Assembly: GCF_001298735.1 (NCBI RefSeq)
Contig: NZ_CYSP01000017.1
Span: forward strand, 22,326-86,325
Source: Propionispora sp. 2/2-37
Lineage (GTDB): Bacteria > Bacillota > Negativicutes > Propionisporales > Propionisporaceae
Reading direction: 5' to 3'
Length of the DNA stretch: 64,000 nt
Under the pieces are notes generated by a model. It was not told the DNA's origin. It worked only from the letters and a program-made list of their open reading frames with translations, and did not search any database. Both the position numbers and the translations under genes were made by a program. Each line of letters starts with the position of its first letter. Position 1 is the stretch's first letter. This document shows, one piece after another, positions 15,499-26,121 of the stretch.

Positions 15499-17613
15499 CT
15501 AGAACTTGATATCGGTGCCGAATTCGACGTACCGGCCGGGAGCGATCAGATAGGCCCCGGAGTAGTACTTCTTATCGAGCAGGTTGTTGAATTTGATATA
15601 GTATTCGCGGTTTTTCAGCTCCTTGGTCAGCATGAAGTCGACGGAGGCATAGGCCGGCAGGGAGACGGAACGGAATTCCGGCGGCACGCTGGGATCAGGA
15701 TCATTGGGGTTATTGCCGGTGCCGTTGGAAAAATCGCTGAACCGGCTGCCCACATAGTTGAGCGCCAGATAGGCCTTCAGCCCCTGGCTGCCGGTGTAGT
15801 TCATGCCCACGGAATATTTGTACTTCGGCTGGTCGTTGACCTGCCGGCCCGCTTTGGGATTCTCGGCCGAGGTATAGGTGACTTGCGCAAAGGCTTTGAG
15901 CTGGTCGCTGAATTTTTTGCTGACGCCAACTTCGAAGCCGGTCATCGTCACTTCCGGCAGGTTTTCAAACATGGTTTGGCCGATGACCGTCCGGCTCTGA
16001 ATCTTGTCGGTCACCTTCTTGTTGAAATAGGTGACGTCCAGTTGCAGTCCGTCCGGGGTGGTGTAGGCCACGCCCAGGTCGCGGTTGAGCGTCTGTTCCG
16101 GCTTGACCAGCGGCAGCGTTGTCCCGACCGTCGCGCCGCTGGCGATTTCCGCCGGCTGGGGATAGCGGAAGCTTTTGCCGATCGAGGCGTGCAGGTCGGT
16201 GCGGTCGTTGACGGCGTAGCTGAAGCCGGCCACCGGATTTTTGAAGGTACGGGACGTGGTGACGCCCGGGATCGGCTTGTAGCCGGCCAGGTCGATCGCG
16301 TCCTGGTTGGGGTCCATGCGCAGATAATCCTCGACGGCGTTATCCCGGTAACCCAGGGTGGTAGTTAACTTGCCCAGCTTCAGCGTATCCTGGAGGAAGT
16401 AGCTGCGGCTGTCGTAACGGTACCGCGCCGGGACAAAACAAGCCCATTCAAAACGGTCATACTCGACATAATACCCTTTCCACGCGGTATCCTGGTCAAA
16501 CCGCCGCGTTTCCTTGTTATAACCCCAGAGGACGGTGTTGACCGGACTGGTTTTTATGGTATGTTCCAGTTGGTAGCCGCGCACGCTGGCCGCCGACTCC
16601 TGGCCGCCCATAACCGTTATTGTTTCCGGGATGTGTGTCGCGGTCATGGATTTATTTTCCGCCGATTTATACAGGGTCAGTTTGAGGTCGCTGCTGTCGC
16701 CGAGCCGCTGGTTGTAGGCCAGGCCGCCGCGCCACTCGGTGGCCGGGTCGAGCCGCAGCATGCCCGTACGGTACCAGAACCCCTTGGTGTTGGACGGATT
16801 GCCGATCGTGCCGCCGCTGCCGGGATTGGTGATCATCACGCCGTTAGCATCGTAACGGTCCGGCAGTTCTTCGTATTTTCGCGCGTAGCTGCCGAACAGG
16901 CTCAGCGAGGCGCTGTCGTTCAGCCGGAGGCCGAGCTTGCCGTCGTAGAACCGGGCTTTTTTTTCGGTATTCCAGGTATAGCCGTCGGTGGTCTCATGTT
17001 TGTAATTGAAAAAGTAATCGACTTTTTCCGTGCCGCCGCTCACCGAAGCGTTCTGGCGCAGCGTATTCCAGCTGCCGACCGCGGTGGAAACCGTCGCGGC
17101 CTGTTTACCGCCTTTTTTAGTGGTGATGTAGATGACGCCGCCGGCGGCGTCGGAGCCGTACTGGACCGGCGCCGCGCCCTTAAACACCTCGATTTTTTCG
17201 ATGCTGTCGGCCGGGATGCTGCTCAGGTCGACGACGCCGTCCCCCACCGGGCTTAAGGGCACGCCGTCGACAAAGACCTTGGTGTTGTTGGCGTCGCTGC
17301 CGCGGATGCTGACCGCGGCTTTGCCCTGCATGTTGTTGCTGCTGACCGTGAGGCCGGCCGCCTTCTCCAGTACCTGGGCCGCGGTTTCCGCCCCCTGGGC
17401 CTTGATCTCCGCGGCGGTGATTTCCGTCTTCTTAATGGCCTGGCGCTCCTGCAGCCGGGTGTCGGTGACGTCCACTTCCTCCGTGATCACGGTATTGTCC
17501 GGCTGTTCCTCGGCCAGGGCCGGCGGAACGTGCCACCAGTTTGAGAACAGCAGACAGCCCACAGCAATGGCCAGTCTTTGTTGGCGCGTCATTTTCGTTC
17601 GCTTGGTTCTCAT
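15499..17613 (-). CDS. TonB-dependent outer-membrane receptor
   Basis: 704 residues. The signal peptide runs to about residue 35 (PPALAEE), followed by a TonB-box-like region (TVITEEVDVTDTR), a plug domain (VSIRGSDANNTKVFVDGVPL, then KIEVFKGAAPVQYGSDAAGG) and a 22-strand-type barrel. It ends NNLLDKKYYSGAYLIAPGRY then EFGTDIKF with the terminal Phe needed for outer-membrane insertion. The plug resembles BtuB/CirA-like importers; no classical heme FRAP/NPNL pair is evident (the nearest is SFRYPQPAEI), so the substrate is unknown. The start follows the tpsA stop by three bases and uses GGAAGGAG inside the tpsA end, so it is translationally coupled to the exoprotein. Confidence 0.88.
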   Translation of the reverse strand: MRTKRTKMTRQQRLAIAVGCLLFSNWWHVPPALAEEQPDNTVITEEVDVTDTRLQERQAIKKTEITAAEIKAQGAETAAQVLEKAAGLTVSSNNMQGKAAVSIRGSDANNTKVFVDGVPLSPVGDGVVDLSSIPADSIEKIEVFKGAAPVQYGSDAAGGVIYITTKKGGKQAATVSTAVGSWNTLRQNASVSGGTEKVDYFFNYKHETTDGYTWNTEKKARFYDGKLGLRLNDSASLSLFGSYARKYEELPDRYDANGVMITNPGSGGTIGNPSNTKGFWYRTGMLRLDPATEWRGGLAYNQRLGDSSDLKLTLYKSAENKSMTATHIPETITVMGGQESAASVRGYQLEHTIKTSPVNTVLWGYNKETRRFDQDTAWKGYYVEYDRFEWACFVPARYRYDSRSYFLQDTLKLGKLTTTLGYRDNAVEDYLRMDPNQDAIDLAGYKPIPGVTTSRTFKNPVAGFSYAVNDRTDLHASIGKSFRYPQPAEIASGATVGTTLPLVKPEQTLNRDLGVAYTTPDGLQLDVTYFNKKVTDKIQSRTVIGQTMFENLPEVTMTGFEVGVSKKFSDQLKAFAQVTYTSAENPKAGRQVNDQPKYKYSVGMNYTGSQGLKAYLALNYVGSRFSDFSNGTGNNPNDPDPSVPPEFRSVSLPAYASVDFMLTKELKNREYYIKFNNLLDKKYYSGAYLIAPGRYVEFGTDIKF

Positions 17614-17616
17614 AGC

Positions 17617-20600
17617 TTACTCCTTCCCTTGGTCCGTGTCGTCCGTATCGGCCGGCAGGGCCACGCCGCCGTCCACAATGCGCGGCTCCAGGATGCCGTT
17701 CCGCACATCCGGGGTGGCGCTGTCCGCCGCCAGACCCGGCCGGGCGGCATTGCCGGCCTGGGCCGTGTCGGCGGCCCATTGCCGCCGGTCTTGCGCCGCA
17801 AAGTACGCGGGCGTCAGCCAGGGCCGTTCGGCGATCCCGGCAGCGGTACCGGGATCGCCCGCCGTGTAGACAAAGCCGCTGCCCGCCGGCACGGCGCCGC
17901 CCTGGTAGCCCCACAACACGAAGCCGGGCAGGCCGCCGCGCGTGTCATAGACCAACTGGTCGTTCAGGTAAGTAAGCCGCATGGCGGTTTCATAGGTATA
18001 GTCATTGTATCTGGTACCGAAGAACAAATGACTGAGGTTGTTGTATGCCGCAAAATAGTCCTTCGAGGAGGGGTCTGCCCCTGCTAACCAGGAGGCAAGC
18101 AGCATATCCGGTGCGTAGATCAGATAACGGCCGCCGGCCTGGATGGCGTCGGGGCCGGCCCAGTTGACGAACAGGCCGCCCGTGGTGACGGTGATGTCGC
18201 CGCCGGCTATGAGCCGTGGCCCGCCGCCGATGCCGATCACCACGTTTCCGTTATCGGTGAGGGTGATGTCGCCGGCGGCGACAAACTTCGCGGCCGCCTC
18301 GCCCGCGCTTATCAGCTGCTGAGTATCAGCAACTACCCGATTACCATCAACTAAATAAACTCTTGCCGGTCTCTGGCTGTTATCGATCTTAATGTCGCCG
18401 TCGGCATACGCCGTCTTATGGGTGGTGACGCTGCCGGCGCTTACATAGCTTTTTCCCTCCCCACCGTAGAGGTACCAATCGAAGTTTTGGGCCTCGAAAT
18501 CGCCGGCAACATCAAGACTGTACAGGTAAATCTGGTCATGGACGCCGCCGGGGTCATGCCAGTCGCCGGGAACATGGTAGACAGGCCCCAGGGTAAACAT
18601 CAGGTCGGGGTAGTTGTCGGCGAGCGCCGCTGTCACCGCCCCGCTTGTGATTTGATTGTCAAATACGCTTTTAAAGTTAAACCGCCTGTGTTGGTTGCGG
18701 AAATCCCTGGCTGTCAGGTCGGGAACACTGAACAGCAGGGTATCTTTCTTCAAGTCGTAGAATACCGTACTGCCGGACAAGCCTACCGCATAGATGGAGT
18801 TGGCCTTGTAAGGCTGGCCTGCTACCGTGAACAGCACGGTACGCGCCGGCATGTTATCGGTGTAATCGTCTACGTTGTATTGCGTTCCCCCCGCCAGCAT
18901 CAGGAACAGGCCGTCGGCGCCGAAGGTCTCGGTCGTGTAGGGGAGGATGTTGCGGGAGACCCAGCTGTAATCGTATTTGTTCACCGTTACGCCGGGGCCG
19001 CCGTCTTTTACCCGGCCGTAGAACATGTAGGTGGGCGACCAGTAGAAGCCTGGAAACACGCCGCTTGGATATGTGTTCCAGTTGGTGAAGGCCGACCAGC
19101 CCGACCAGTAGTCCGTACTGCCTTTAAGCATCTGGGCGTAGGTCAGCGCCGTGCCGGCGGCCGTGCCGGTTCCCACCCCGTTTTGCCGGCCGCTGGATTC
19201 ACGATTCCAGACGAGGTTGGCGACCGTGCCGCTGTTGCTGCCGATCAGACCGCCGACGCTGCTGTCGGCGCTGCCGATTACCGCCCCCAGGGTATAGGAG
19301 GTGGCGAGGCTGCCGCCGGCGTTGTCGCCGACCAGGCCGCCGACTTTGCTGCCCGCGCCGCTGCTTTTTACTAGGGCGAGGCTCATGGTATCGGCGATGC
19401 TGCCGCTGTTATAGCCGGCCAGGCCGCCCACGTTGCTGTTCGCGCCGTCGCTGAGGACCTTCGCCACGAGGCCGCTGTCGGCAGGGCCGAAGAAGGCGCT
19501 TAGGATACTGCCGCTGTTATAGCCGGCGACGCCGCCCGCGTAGCTGTTCGGGCCCTTGGCGGCGACAACGGCCGCCGCATAAGCCTGGGTGATGGTGCCG
19601 GCATTGTCGCCGGCCACGCCGCCGGCTTTGCTGCCCGCCCCTGCGGCGGTCACCGCGCCGGTGTTGTAGACCGTGCCGGTGCTGGCATTACCGGTTTTGA
19701 CGCCGATGGTGCCGGTATTACGGCCAGCCACGCCGCCTACATAGCTGCCTGCGCCTGTGGTCGTCACCGCGCCGCTGTTGTACACCAGGCCGGCGTTGCT
19801 GCCGATGGTGCCGCTGTTCACGCCGGCCACGCCGCCGGCATAGCTGCCGTCGCCTTCGGTCGTCACCGCGCCGGTATTATAAGCTAGGGCGATGGCGCCG
19901 GCGTTGACGCCGGCCAGGCCGCCGGCATAGCTGCCCGCGGCGGTTGCCGTTACCGCGCCGGTATTGGCAGCCTGGGCGATGCTGCCGCCGGCCGCGTTGG
20001 CGCCGGCGATGCCGCCCGCATAACTGTTCGCGCCGGCGGCATCAACCGTGGCCACGTTGCTGGAACCGGCAATGCTGCCGCTGTTATAGCCGGCCAGGCC
20101 GCCCGCATAGCTGTTATCGCCGGTTACCTTCACCGTGCCGCTCACCGCGGCGTTGACGATGCTGCCGCCGTCAACGTAGCCCGCCAGGCCGCCGACGTAT
20201 TGCTTGGCCGCCCCGCCGGCGACGTTGACGTTGGCCAGGGTCAGGTTGCTGAGCGTCGCGCCCCGGGTATAGCCGAACAACCCGATGGCACCGGCGCCGG
20301 AATTGGCGACGGTCAGATTGGTAATGGTGTAATGGTTGCCGTTGAGCGCGCCGGTAAAAGCGCCGGCCGCCGTGCCAATGGGGTTCCAGGCAAGACCAGC
20401 CAGGTCAAGGTCGCCGCCCAGCCGGTACTTGCCGCTGAGATGGTTTTGCAGCGCCTGCAGCTGGGTGGACGTATAGAGGGTGATGCTGCCGTCCGGCGTT
20501 ACCGTCCAGGCCAGCACCGGATCATTGGTGCCGAAACTGACCCAGTTGCCGTTGCTGAGGTCATAGGTGGGAGCGGTAACCGTACCGCTGTTCGCACCAG

Positions 20601-23600
20601 TTAAGGGTGTGCTGCCGCCACCTGAGCCGTTGACGCTGCCGGCTTTATCCAGATAGCTTTCCGCCACCGTGCCGCTGTTGTCGCCGACGAGGCCGCCGGT
20701 CGCGCCGGTGAGACCGGTTACCTTAGCCGCGCTGAAGGCGGTGGCAAGGCTGCCGCTGTTTTTGCCGGCGATGCCGCCGACCTTGCCGCTGCCGCTGACG
20801 GCGCCGCCGGTGAAGACATTGTAGATGCTGCCGGCGTTATCGCCGGCCAGAATGCCGACGGCAGTGTTGCCGGCGCCGCCCGCGACCTTGGCGTTAGCCA
20901 GTGCCACGTCGTGGATCTTCGCGCCACTGAGCGTAGTGCCGAAGAGGCCGAGGGCGCCGGGGCCGTAATCATGGATATGCAGGTAATTAATGGTATGCCC
21001 CCGGCCGTCAAAGCTGCCGCTGAAGTTATTGATTGGGACAAAGCCGACGCCCGGCGCCATGTGGTAGTTGCGCAGGTCGAGGTCGGTGGCCAGCGTGTAG
21101 CGGGCCCTGGGGTCCATGGCCATGAGCTGGAGCTGGTGAGCGTTCCGGATGTCGGTGCTGTACTCGGACCGCAGGAAGGGCGTGGTGTAGCCTTCAAGCA
21201 TGTACCAGGTGTTGTCAAAGTCCCAGCCGGCAAAATTGCTTTTGCGGGCCACCATCTGGGCGGTGGTCAGGCCGGTCAGGCCGGTGTTTTTCCCGCTGTC
21301 GGCGCCGATGTCCTTGCTCTGACCGGACCGGCCGGTATCCCAGAAGCTTTGGCGGATGACGCCGCTGTTGCTGCCGGCGAAACCGCCCACATGAGTCTTG
21401 GCGCCGCCGTAGCTCACCTTGCCGGTGCTGTAGGAGCGGGAGATGGTTTCCCCGTTGTAGACGGCATTGATCACGGGGGCAGAGTTGACTCCGTAGTCCC
21501 ATGTGTTCAAGGAGTCGTTACTCGCCCCCACCAGGCCGCCGGCGTGCACGGTGGACTTGGGGTCGGCGCTGTTCACCGTCACCGCGCCGGTGCTGTAGGA
21601 TTGGTCGATGCTGCCGCCCTGGTTCAGCCCCACCAGGCCGCCGGCGTAGATCGTCGAGTGCTGGACGCCGTCCTTACCGGTATTGATAACCGTGACCGGT
21701 CCGCTGCTGTAGCTGTTGCGGACAAAGTTGCTGTCGGTGCTGGTCACCACCACCCCGGATTGGTGACCCCCCGGTTTATCGATGGTATTCAGCTCACTGT
21801 TGTAAACCAGCTGGCCGATCAGGCCGCCGGCCGCAACGCCGTCGGGGGAGTTGCCCGGCAATATTTTCACTTCTTCTAAGAGGCCGCCGCCGGGCGAACC
21901 GCCGTCGTTGAAGCCCCGGGCGGTCACCGCCGCCTCGCTGGCGGAATTGAGGACGCTGTCCCGGCTGCCCCGCCGGCCCTCGTAAACCATACCGGCCAGG
22001 CCGCCCACGGCATTGGCGTTGATGCCGGTCACCCTGCCGGTCACATAGACGTTGTCGATGGTAGCCGAGTAGGCCAAGCCCGTCAGGCCGCCCACATTAA
22101 ACGAGTCCATTCTGCGGCCGCGGCTGGCCTGCGACCGCGGCTTACTGGTCTCGAACAGGTTGCTGCCTGTGATATCCACATTGGTCAGGCTCAGGTTGCG
22201 GACCACGCCGCCCTCGCCGATCATCCCGAACAGCCCGACCGACCGAGCGTCGCCATCGATAGTCCGGCTGTAATTGATATACAGGTTGTCGATGGTATGT
22301 CCTTTGCCGTCGAAACTCCCCGTGAACGCCACGTAGGTGTCAGGGCTGGTGAAGCCTCTGCCGATCGGGATAAAGCCCTGGCCGTTGTTCCAGGTTTTGG
22401 TCATCGCCAGGTCGATGTCGTTGGCCAGGCTGAAGTTCTGGTCCAGAAAGCTGGTGCAAAGACCTATCGCCTGCAGCATGTAGGCGTCGGTGAGCTGATA
22501 AGGTTTGCTGCTGCTGCCGTCGCCGTCCTTGACGCGGACGAAGGAACTGGTGGCTGCTACTGAGAAATTTTTGGCCGAAAAACCCGGCAGTATGCCGCCG
22601 GCCATGTCGGTACCCTTCTGCAGCCAGTTGCCACGTTGGAGATAGAAGGTGTCGACGTCGATGGCCGCCGGAGAATTGATCGTAGTACTGGTGCTGCCGA
22701 AAATCGTCAGCCCGCCCCTGCTGGCGGTGATGGGCGCGTTGATGTTTATCGTGCTGTTAGCGACCGAGGTTCTCAGCGTCAGGGTGTTCGGACTGGTCCA
22801 GCTCACCGCGTCGTTGACGAAAATGCTGCCTGTGCCGTTGGGGTTCACTTTGCCCTGATTGGAGTTAATAGTCACATTGTTGCCCGCGAGGTTTTTCGCC
22901 AGCGTTGCCCCGGTGATGTCACCGCCCGCCGCCGCGATGGTGAAGTCGGCCGGGTCAAGTAGCCAGTTGCCGGTTTTGCCTCTGGACGCCAGCGTGGTAA
23001 CCCGGGCGCTGTCGCCGACTTTCAGCGTCTGGTGACCCGAGGTCTCGACCTCGCCGCCGTCGCCGCCGTTCGCGCCGCCTTTGGCGCTGATGGTGCCGTT
23101 GAACACCGTCTTGTCGTCGGCCCACACCACTACCTTGCCGCCGTTGCCGGTATTAATCGCGTCGGCGGTGATGGTCGCGCCCTGTTCCATCGTGGTGTTG
23201 GCGGCGTTGTGCTCCGGGCCTTTGCCCTGGTAGCTGCCGCCAATTAAGGCCGTGCCGCCGCCGGTATAACCGGACACATCGATATGGGTCCCCTTAGCGA
23301 GCTGTACCGTCTCACCCAGCACCTTGACCGTACCGCCGGTCTGCCCGGCCGCCCGGCCCGAGGCATCGAGCGTGCCGCTGTTCACGACTCTACCGCTCAC
23401 GCCGCCGTCGAGACGGATAACGCCGTTCTTGTTCTCAATGCTGCGGGCCTGGATAATGCCGCTGTTGTTGACCACCGTGCCGGCCAGGTCCTTGGCCGCC
23501 CGGCCGGTCATGATCACTTGTCCGCCGTCGGCCTGGATGAGTTGATGATTGGCTACGCTGGCGTTTACCGCCGTCGCATCCACCGCCAGATTCAAGAGGC

Positions 23601-24276
23601 CGTCGCCGTTCATATCCAGCGTCACCGCCTTACCGGCGCCTAACGCTACCGTGCCCTGGCGGGCTACGAGGATGCCCTCATTTTTCACCTGCGGTCCCAT
23701 TAACGCAATGTAGCCGCCGTTCCTGGCGGTGATGGTGCCTTGGTTGATCACGGCGCCGCTGTTGTCGCGGCCGCTGAATTTATAGTTGCCGGCCAAGAAA
23801 TCACTGTCGGCGATGTTCAGGCTGGAGGTGACCAGGCTGCCTACATTCACCTGCGAACTCTTACTGAACAGCGTACCGCTCTCGTTGACTAAAAATAAGC
23901 CGCCGCTGGCGTTGACATGACCATAGATAGCCGACGGGTGCCCTCCGGTCACTTTCCACAGAGCGATATCGTTAAACCCCTGCTTGAGATTCAGAGTTTC
24001 GTTGGGATTGATGACAAAGGTGTCCGAGTTGACGATCAGTTTGCGCGAGCTCTGGTTGACGTTCATGGTATCCGGCGTCTGGGTAATGGTTGCCGTGCCG
24101 TTTACAATGACCGTGTTCGTCGGCAAGGCCAACGCGGTACCTGCGGAACTGATCATAATCCCTGCCGCCATGAGTGGCGGCAACAGGTGCTTGGCAGCCG
24201 TTTTCCAAGCGGGGCTGCCGACTATGCTAAGACTTTTCTTCTGGCGCTCCCAGTTGCGCCGCCATTTTCTCTGCAT
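17617..24276 (-). CDS. TpsA: FHA-type exoprotein with GLUG repeats
   Basis: About 2219 residues. An extended signal peptide (MQRKWRRNWERQKKS, hydrophobic core to ALALP near residue 52) is typical of two-partner secretion. The TPS/haemagglutination domain follows (TVIVNGTATITQTPDTMNVN, FNDIALWKV, ASGGLFLVNESGTLFSKSSQ, DFLAGNYKFSG). The central third consists of many GLUG-type units of the form VGGLAGYNSGSI..SY..G.V, predicted to extend the beta-helix. The C-terminal 350 residues lose the repeats (YNVDDYTDNMPARTVLFTV onward) and may carry the activity. There is no RGD or obvious toxin module. ATG 24276 has GAGGAGGGAAAGGAC before it and lies 15 bases after the tpsB stop. Its neighbours suggest a surface-anchored or released ligand-capture protein rather than only an adhesin. 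Confidence 0.87.
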   Translation of the reverse strand: MQRKWRRNWERQKKSLSIVGSPAWKTAAKHLLPPLMAAGIMISSAGTALALPTNTVIVNGTATITQTPDTMNVNQSSRKLIVNSDTFVINPNETLNLKQGFNDIALWKVTGGHPSAIYGHVNASGGLFLVNESGTLFSKSSQVNVGSLVTSSLNIADSDFLAGNYKFSGRDNSGAVINQGTITARNGGYIALMGPQVKNEGILVARQGTVALGAGKAVTLDMNGDGLLNLAVDATAVNASVANHQLIQADGGQVIMTGRAAKDLAGTVVNNSGIIQARSIENKNGVIRLDGGVSGRVVNSGTLDASGRAAGQTGGTVKVLGETVQLAKGTHIDVSGYTGGGTALIGGSYQGKGPEHNAANTTMEQGATITADAINTGNGGKVVVWADDKTVFNGTISAKGGANGGDGGEVETSGHQTLKVGDSARVTTLASRGKTGNWLLDPADFTIAAAGGDITGATLAKNLAGNNVTINSNQGKVNPNGTGSIFVNDAVSWTSPNTLTLRTSVANSTININAPITASRGGLTIFGSTSTTINSPAAIDVDTFYLQRGNWLQKGTDMAGGILPGFSAKNFSVAATSSFVRVKDGDGSSSKPYQLTDAYMLQAIGLCTSFLDQNFSLANDIDLAMTKTWNNGQGFIPIGRGFTSPDTYVAFTGSFDGKGHTIDNLYINYSRTIDGDARSVGLFGMIGEGGVVRNLSLTNVDITGSNLFETSKPRSQASRGRRMDSFNVGGLTGLAYSATIDNVYVTGRVTGINANAVGGLAGMVYEGRRGSRDSVLNSASEAAVTARGFNDGGSPGGGLLEEVKILPGNSPDGVAAGGLIGQLVYNSELNTIDKPGGHQSGVVVTSTDSNFVRNSYSSGPVTVINTGKDGVQHSTIYAGGLVGLNQGGSIDQSYSTGAVTVNSADPKSTVHAGGLVGASNDSLNTWDYGVNSAPVINAVYNGETISRSYSTGKVSYGGAKTHVGGFAGSNSGVIRQSFWDTGRSGQSKDIGADSGKNTGLTGLTTAQMVARKSNFAGWDFDNTWYMLEGYTTPFLRSEYSTDIRNAHQLQLMAMDPRARYTLATDLDLRNYHMAPGVGFVPINNFSGSFDGRGHTINYLHIHDYGPGALGLFGTTLSGAKIHDVALANAKVAGGAGNTAVGILAGDNAGSIYNVFTGGAVSGSGKVGGIAGKNSGSLATAFSAAKVTGLTGATGGLVGDNSGTVAESYLDKAGSVNGSGGGSTPLTGANSGTVTAPTYDLSNGNWVSFGTNDPVLAWTVTPDGSITLYTSTQLQALQNHLSGKYRLGGDLDLAGLAWNPIGTAAGAFTGALNGNHYTITNLTVANSGAGAIGLFGYTRGATLSNLTLANVNVAGGAAKQYVGGLAGYVDGGSIVNAAVSGTVKVTGDNSYAGGLAGYNSGSIAGSSNVATVDAAGANSYAGGIAGANAAGGSIAQAANTGAVTATAAGSYAGGLAGVNAGAIALAYNTGAVTTEGDGSYAGGVAGVNSGTIGSNAGLVYNSGAVTTTGAGSYVGGVAGRNTGTIGVKTGNASTGTVYNTGAVTAAGAGSKAGGVAGDNAGTITQAYAAAVVAAKGPNSYAGGVAGYNSGSILSAFFGPADSGLVAKVLSDGANSNVGGLAGYNSGSIADTMSLALVKSSGAGSKVGGLVGDNAGGSLATSYTLGAVIGSADSSVGGLIGSNSGTVANLVWNRESSGRQNGVGTGTAAGTALTYAQMLKGSTDYWSGWSAFTNWNTYPSGVFPGFYWSPTYMFYGRVKDGGPGVTVNKYDYSWVSRNILPYTTETFGADGLFLMLAGGTQYNVDDYTDNMPARTVLFTVAGQPYKANSIYAVGLSGSTVFYDLKKDTLLFSVPDLTARDFRNQHRRFNFKSVFDNQITSGAVTAALADNYPDLMFTLGPVYHVPGDWHDPGGVHDQIYLYSLDVAGDFEAQNFDWYLYGGEGKSYVSAGSVTTHKTAYADGDIKIDNSQRPARVYLVDGNRVVADTQQLISAGEAAAKFVAAGDITLTDNGNVVIGIGGGPRLIAGGDITVTTGGLFVNWAGPDAIQAGGRYLIYAPDMLLASWLAGADPSSKDYFAAYNNLSHLFFGTRYNDYTYETAMRLTYLNDQLVYDTRGGLPGFVLWGYQGGAVPAGSGFVYTAGDPGTAAGIAERPWLTPAYFAAQDRRQWAADTAQAGNAARPGLAADSATPDVRNGILEPRIVDGGVALPADTDDTDQGKE

Positions 24277-24290
24277 GTCCTTTCCCTCCT

Positions 24291-26024
24291 CTAAAAATAC
24301 TGAGTGCCCATAAGCCACCAGCGGCCGTTCTTATCCGGCGCCGCCGTGTCCTCTTTGGCCCCGATCTTTCTGGCGTAATCGAGTCGTACAGTATAGTCTT
24401 TATGAATATTGGCAATCAGGCCCAGTCCGGCGCTGCTGAGCGAAAGACTGTTCTCGCCCGATCCCGGCCAAGGGTTTTTATGCACCGTAACCTGTCCGTG
24501 ATCAATAAACGCTGCCAGCTGCAGCGACGGAATCGACCGCGTCGGCAGATTCCAGCGCAGTTCGCCAGTCAGGATGTAGCCTTGATCCCCCGCTGCTTCT
24601 CCTTCCGCATAGGCTCTGACGCCGCTCGCCCCACCCAGATACAGCTTCTGCGACGAATCCAGGTTCTTGCTGGCGGCTTGTCCGTTCACGCTGAATAAAA
24701 AGCTCAGCCGGTCGCTCAAAAGCTGCTGGCGGCTAAAGCCCAAATTGATTTTTGTATACCGACCGGCGGTTTTGGATGTATTCCGGTCGATGGTTTCCGC
24801 CGGCTCGCCGAAAATACTCCGGCCGCCTTTAAAGGACAAATTGCCGGTGGCAATACTCAGATCATACGTATTAAAGCCTGCGGCATCCCGGCTGGCGCCA
24901 TGTAAGCCCACGGAGAAGACGTTGTCCCGTTTGTCGCTCATTTTGATGCCGAAGCCGTTGTCAGCCAGTTGACGCATATCATAGCCGATCTGGGCGAACA
25001 GATTGGTGTCGCGCGAGCGGATAATCGGGTAGCTCGCAAAGATACCGGCCACCTTGGAATCGCCATCGAATTCCAGGGCTTCAAATTCTTTGCCCAGCTT
25101 GTAGTGCATGGTCGAGTAGCTAAACCCTACCCGGGCGCCGTCTTTGCCAACCGGCAGGAGATACTGAACAGCGGCATTGTTCAGCCCGCCGCCCGAATAG
25201 GTATCGTCAAAGCTGAGCACATCTCCCTGGCCGCTGATATTGTTGAAGTCCACCGACACCCGGCCGCGGCCCTGGCCGGTATAGTAGTTGCCGTGGTTGT
25301 TTAGGGAAAAGGTGCCGCCCATTTCGTGGCTGTCGGTGATCTCAACGATGAGGGTGGTGGTGCCGCTGGCCTGGCCTGGCGCCAGGGTGGCCTTGATGCT
25401 GACACCGCTGGTGTCGCTCATCAGGAGCAGTGCTCTTTCCAGGACATCTTTTTTAACATAGTCGCCGGTTTTAATATTGCTGAGCCAATTCTTCACGATC
25501 TCGGTCGACAACCGCGACTGGTTGCGAATATCGATGCTCTCGTACTTACCCGGCACCACGATGATTTCCAGCGTGCCTTCCGCTACATCCTGCGCCGGTA
25601 GATAGGCGTTTGCTACCAGATACCCCGCCTTGCGGAAGTGCTCGGCAATTTTCTGGGCGACTGCCTGCAATTCGGCCAAGGTCAGGTCCTTATCGACCGA
25701 ATCCTTGACCAGTTCTTGCAGCTCTTCCTGCTTATAAATATCCTGGCCGGTAATGCGGAAGGCTTCGACATGGATGCGCGGGCCCTCTTCCTGGGGCCCG
25801 GCCGGCGGCTCTTCCCGCTTGACTTCAATCTCGACGTTATTTTTTTCCGGTCCTCTGACGGGCGGCTGTTCTACACTGTGCTGGATTCCCCCCACGTCCG
25901 CTCCCGGCGGCCGGGTCACATCCGTCGGCGGCGCCGCCAGGACCGGCGAAGCCGAGCAGACCGTGGCCAGTGCCAGCACCAGGCCGAGGCATTTCTTGCC
26001 GTAAGGCAACTTTTTCCGTGCCAT
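24291..26024 (-). CDS. TpsB: two-partner secretion transporter (ShlB/FhaC family)
   Basis: 577 residues. The signal peptide ends near ALAAPP (about 30). A Pro/Glu-rich linker precedes a POTRA domain (IHVEAFRITGQDIYKQEELQ, then LAELQAVAQKIAEHFRKAGY, then LEIIVVPGKYESIDIRN). A second POTRA-like region (VKKDVLERALLLMSDTSGVS) and a 16-strand barrel follow, with the motif VRLDYARKIG and terminal GTQYF. It exports TpsA across the outer membrane and recognises its N-terminal domain. The family's tip motif appears as EGEAAGDQGY. It precedes tpsA directly, which is the normal order. Confidence 0.9.
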   Translation of the reverse strand: MARKKLPYGKKCLGLVLALATVCSASPVLAAPPTDVTRPPGADVGGIQHSVEQPPVRGPEKNNVEIEVKREEPPAGPQEEGPRIHVEAFRITGQDIYKQEELQELVKDSVDKDLTLAELQAVAQKIAEHFRKAGYLVANAYLPAQDVAEGTLEIIVVPGKYESIDIRNQSRLSTEIVKNWLSNIKTGDYVKKDVLERALLLMSDTSGVSIKATLAPGQASGTTTLIVEITDSHEMGGTFSLNNHGNYYTGQGRGRVSVDFNNISGQGDVLSFDDTYSGGGLNNAAVQYLLPVGKDGARVGFSYSTMHYKLGKEFEALEFDGDSKVAGIFASYPIIRSRDTNLFAQIGYDMRQLADNGFGIKMSDKRDNVFSVGLHGASRDAAGFNTYDLSIATGNLSFKGGRSIFGEPAETIDRNTSKTAGRYTKINLGFSRQQLLSDRLSFLFSVNGQAASKNLDSSQKLYLGGASGVRAYAEGEAAGDQGYILTGELRWNLPTRSIPSLQLAAFIDHGQVTVHKNPWPGSGENSLSLSSAGLGLIANIHKDYTVRLDYARKIGAKEDTAAPDKNGRWWLMGTQYF

Positions 26025-26121
26025 ATTCTCATCCTCTCTCCTGAATAAACCGTATAAGAATTGTTATCTGACATTTAAAGCCTGTTTTATTTTATAATTC
26101 CGGTACTAACTCGGTATTTTG

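Noticed and set aside
15403..24313. Many plus-strand open frames of 60-320 codons opposite the receptor and tpsA genes
   Set aside because: Antisense shadows of GC-rich repetitive coding sequence, with no ribosome sites and V/G/A-rich composition.
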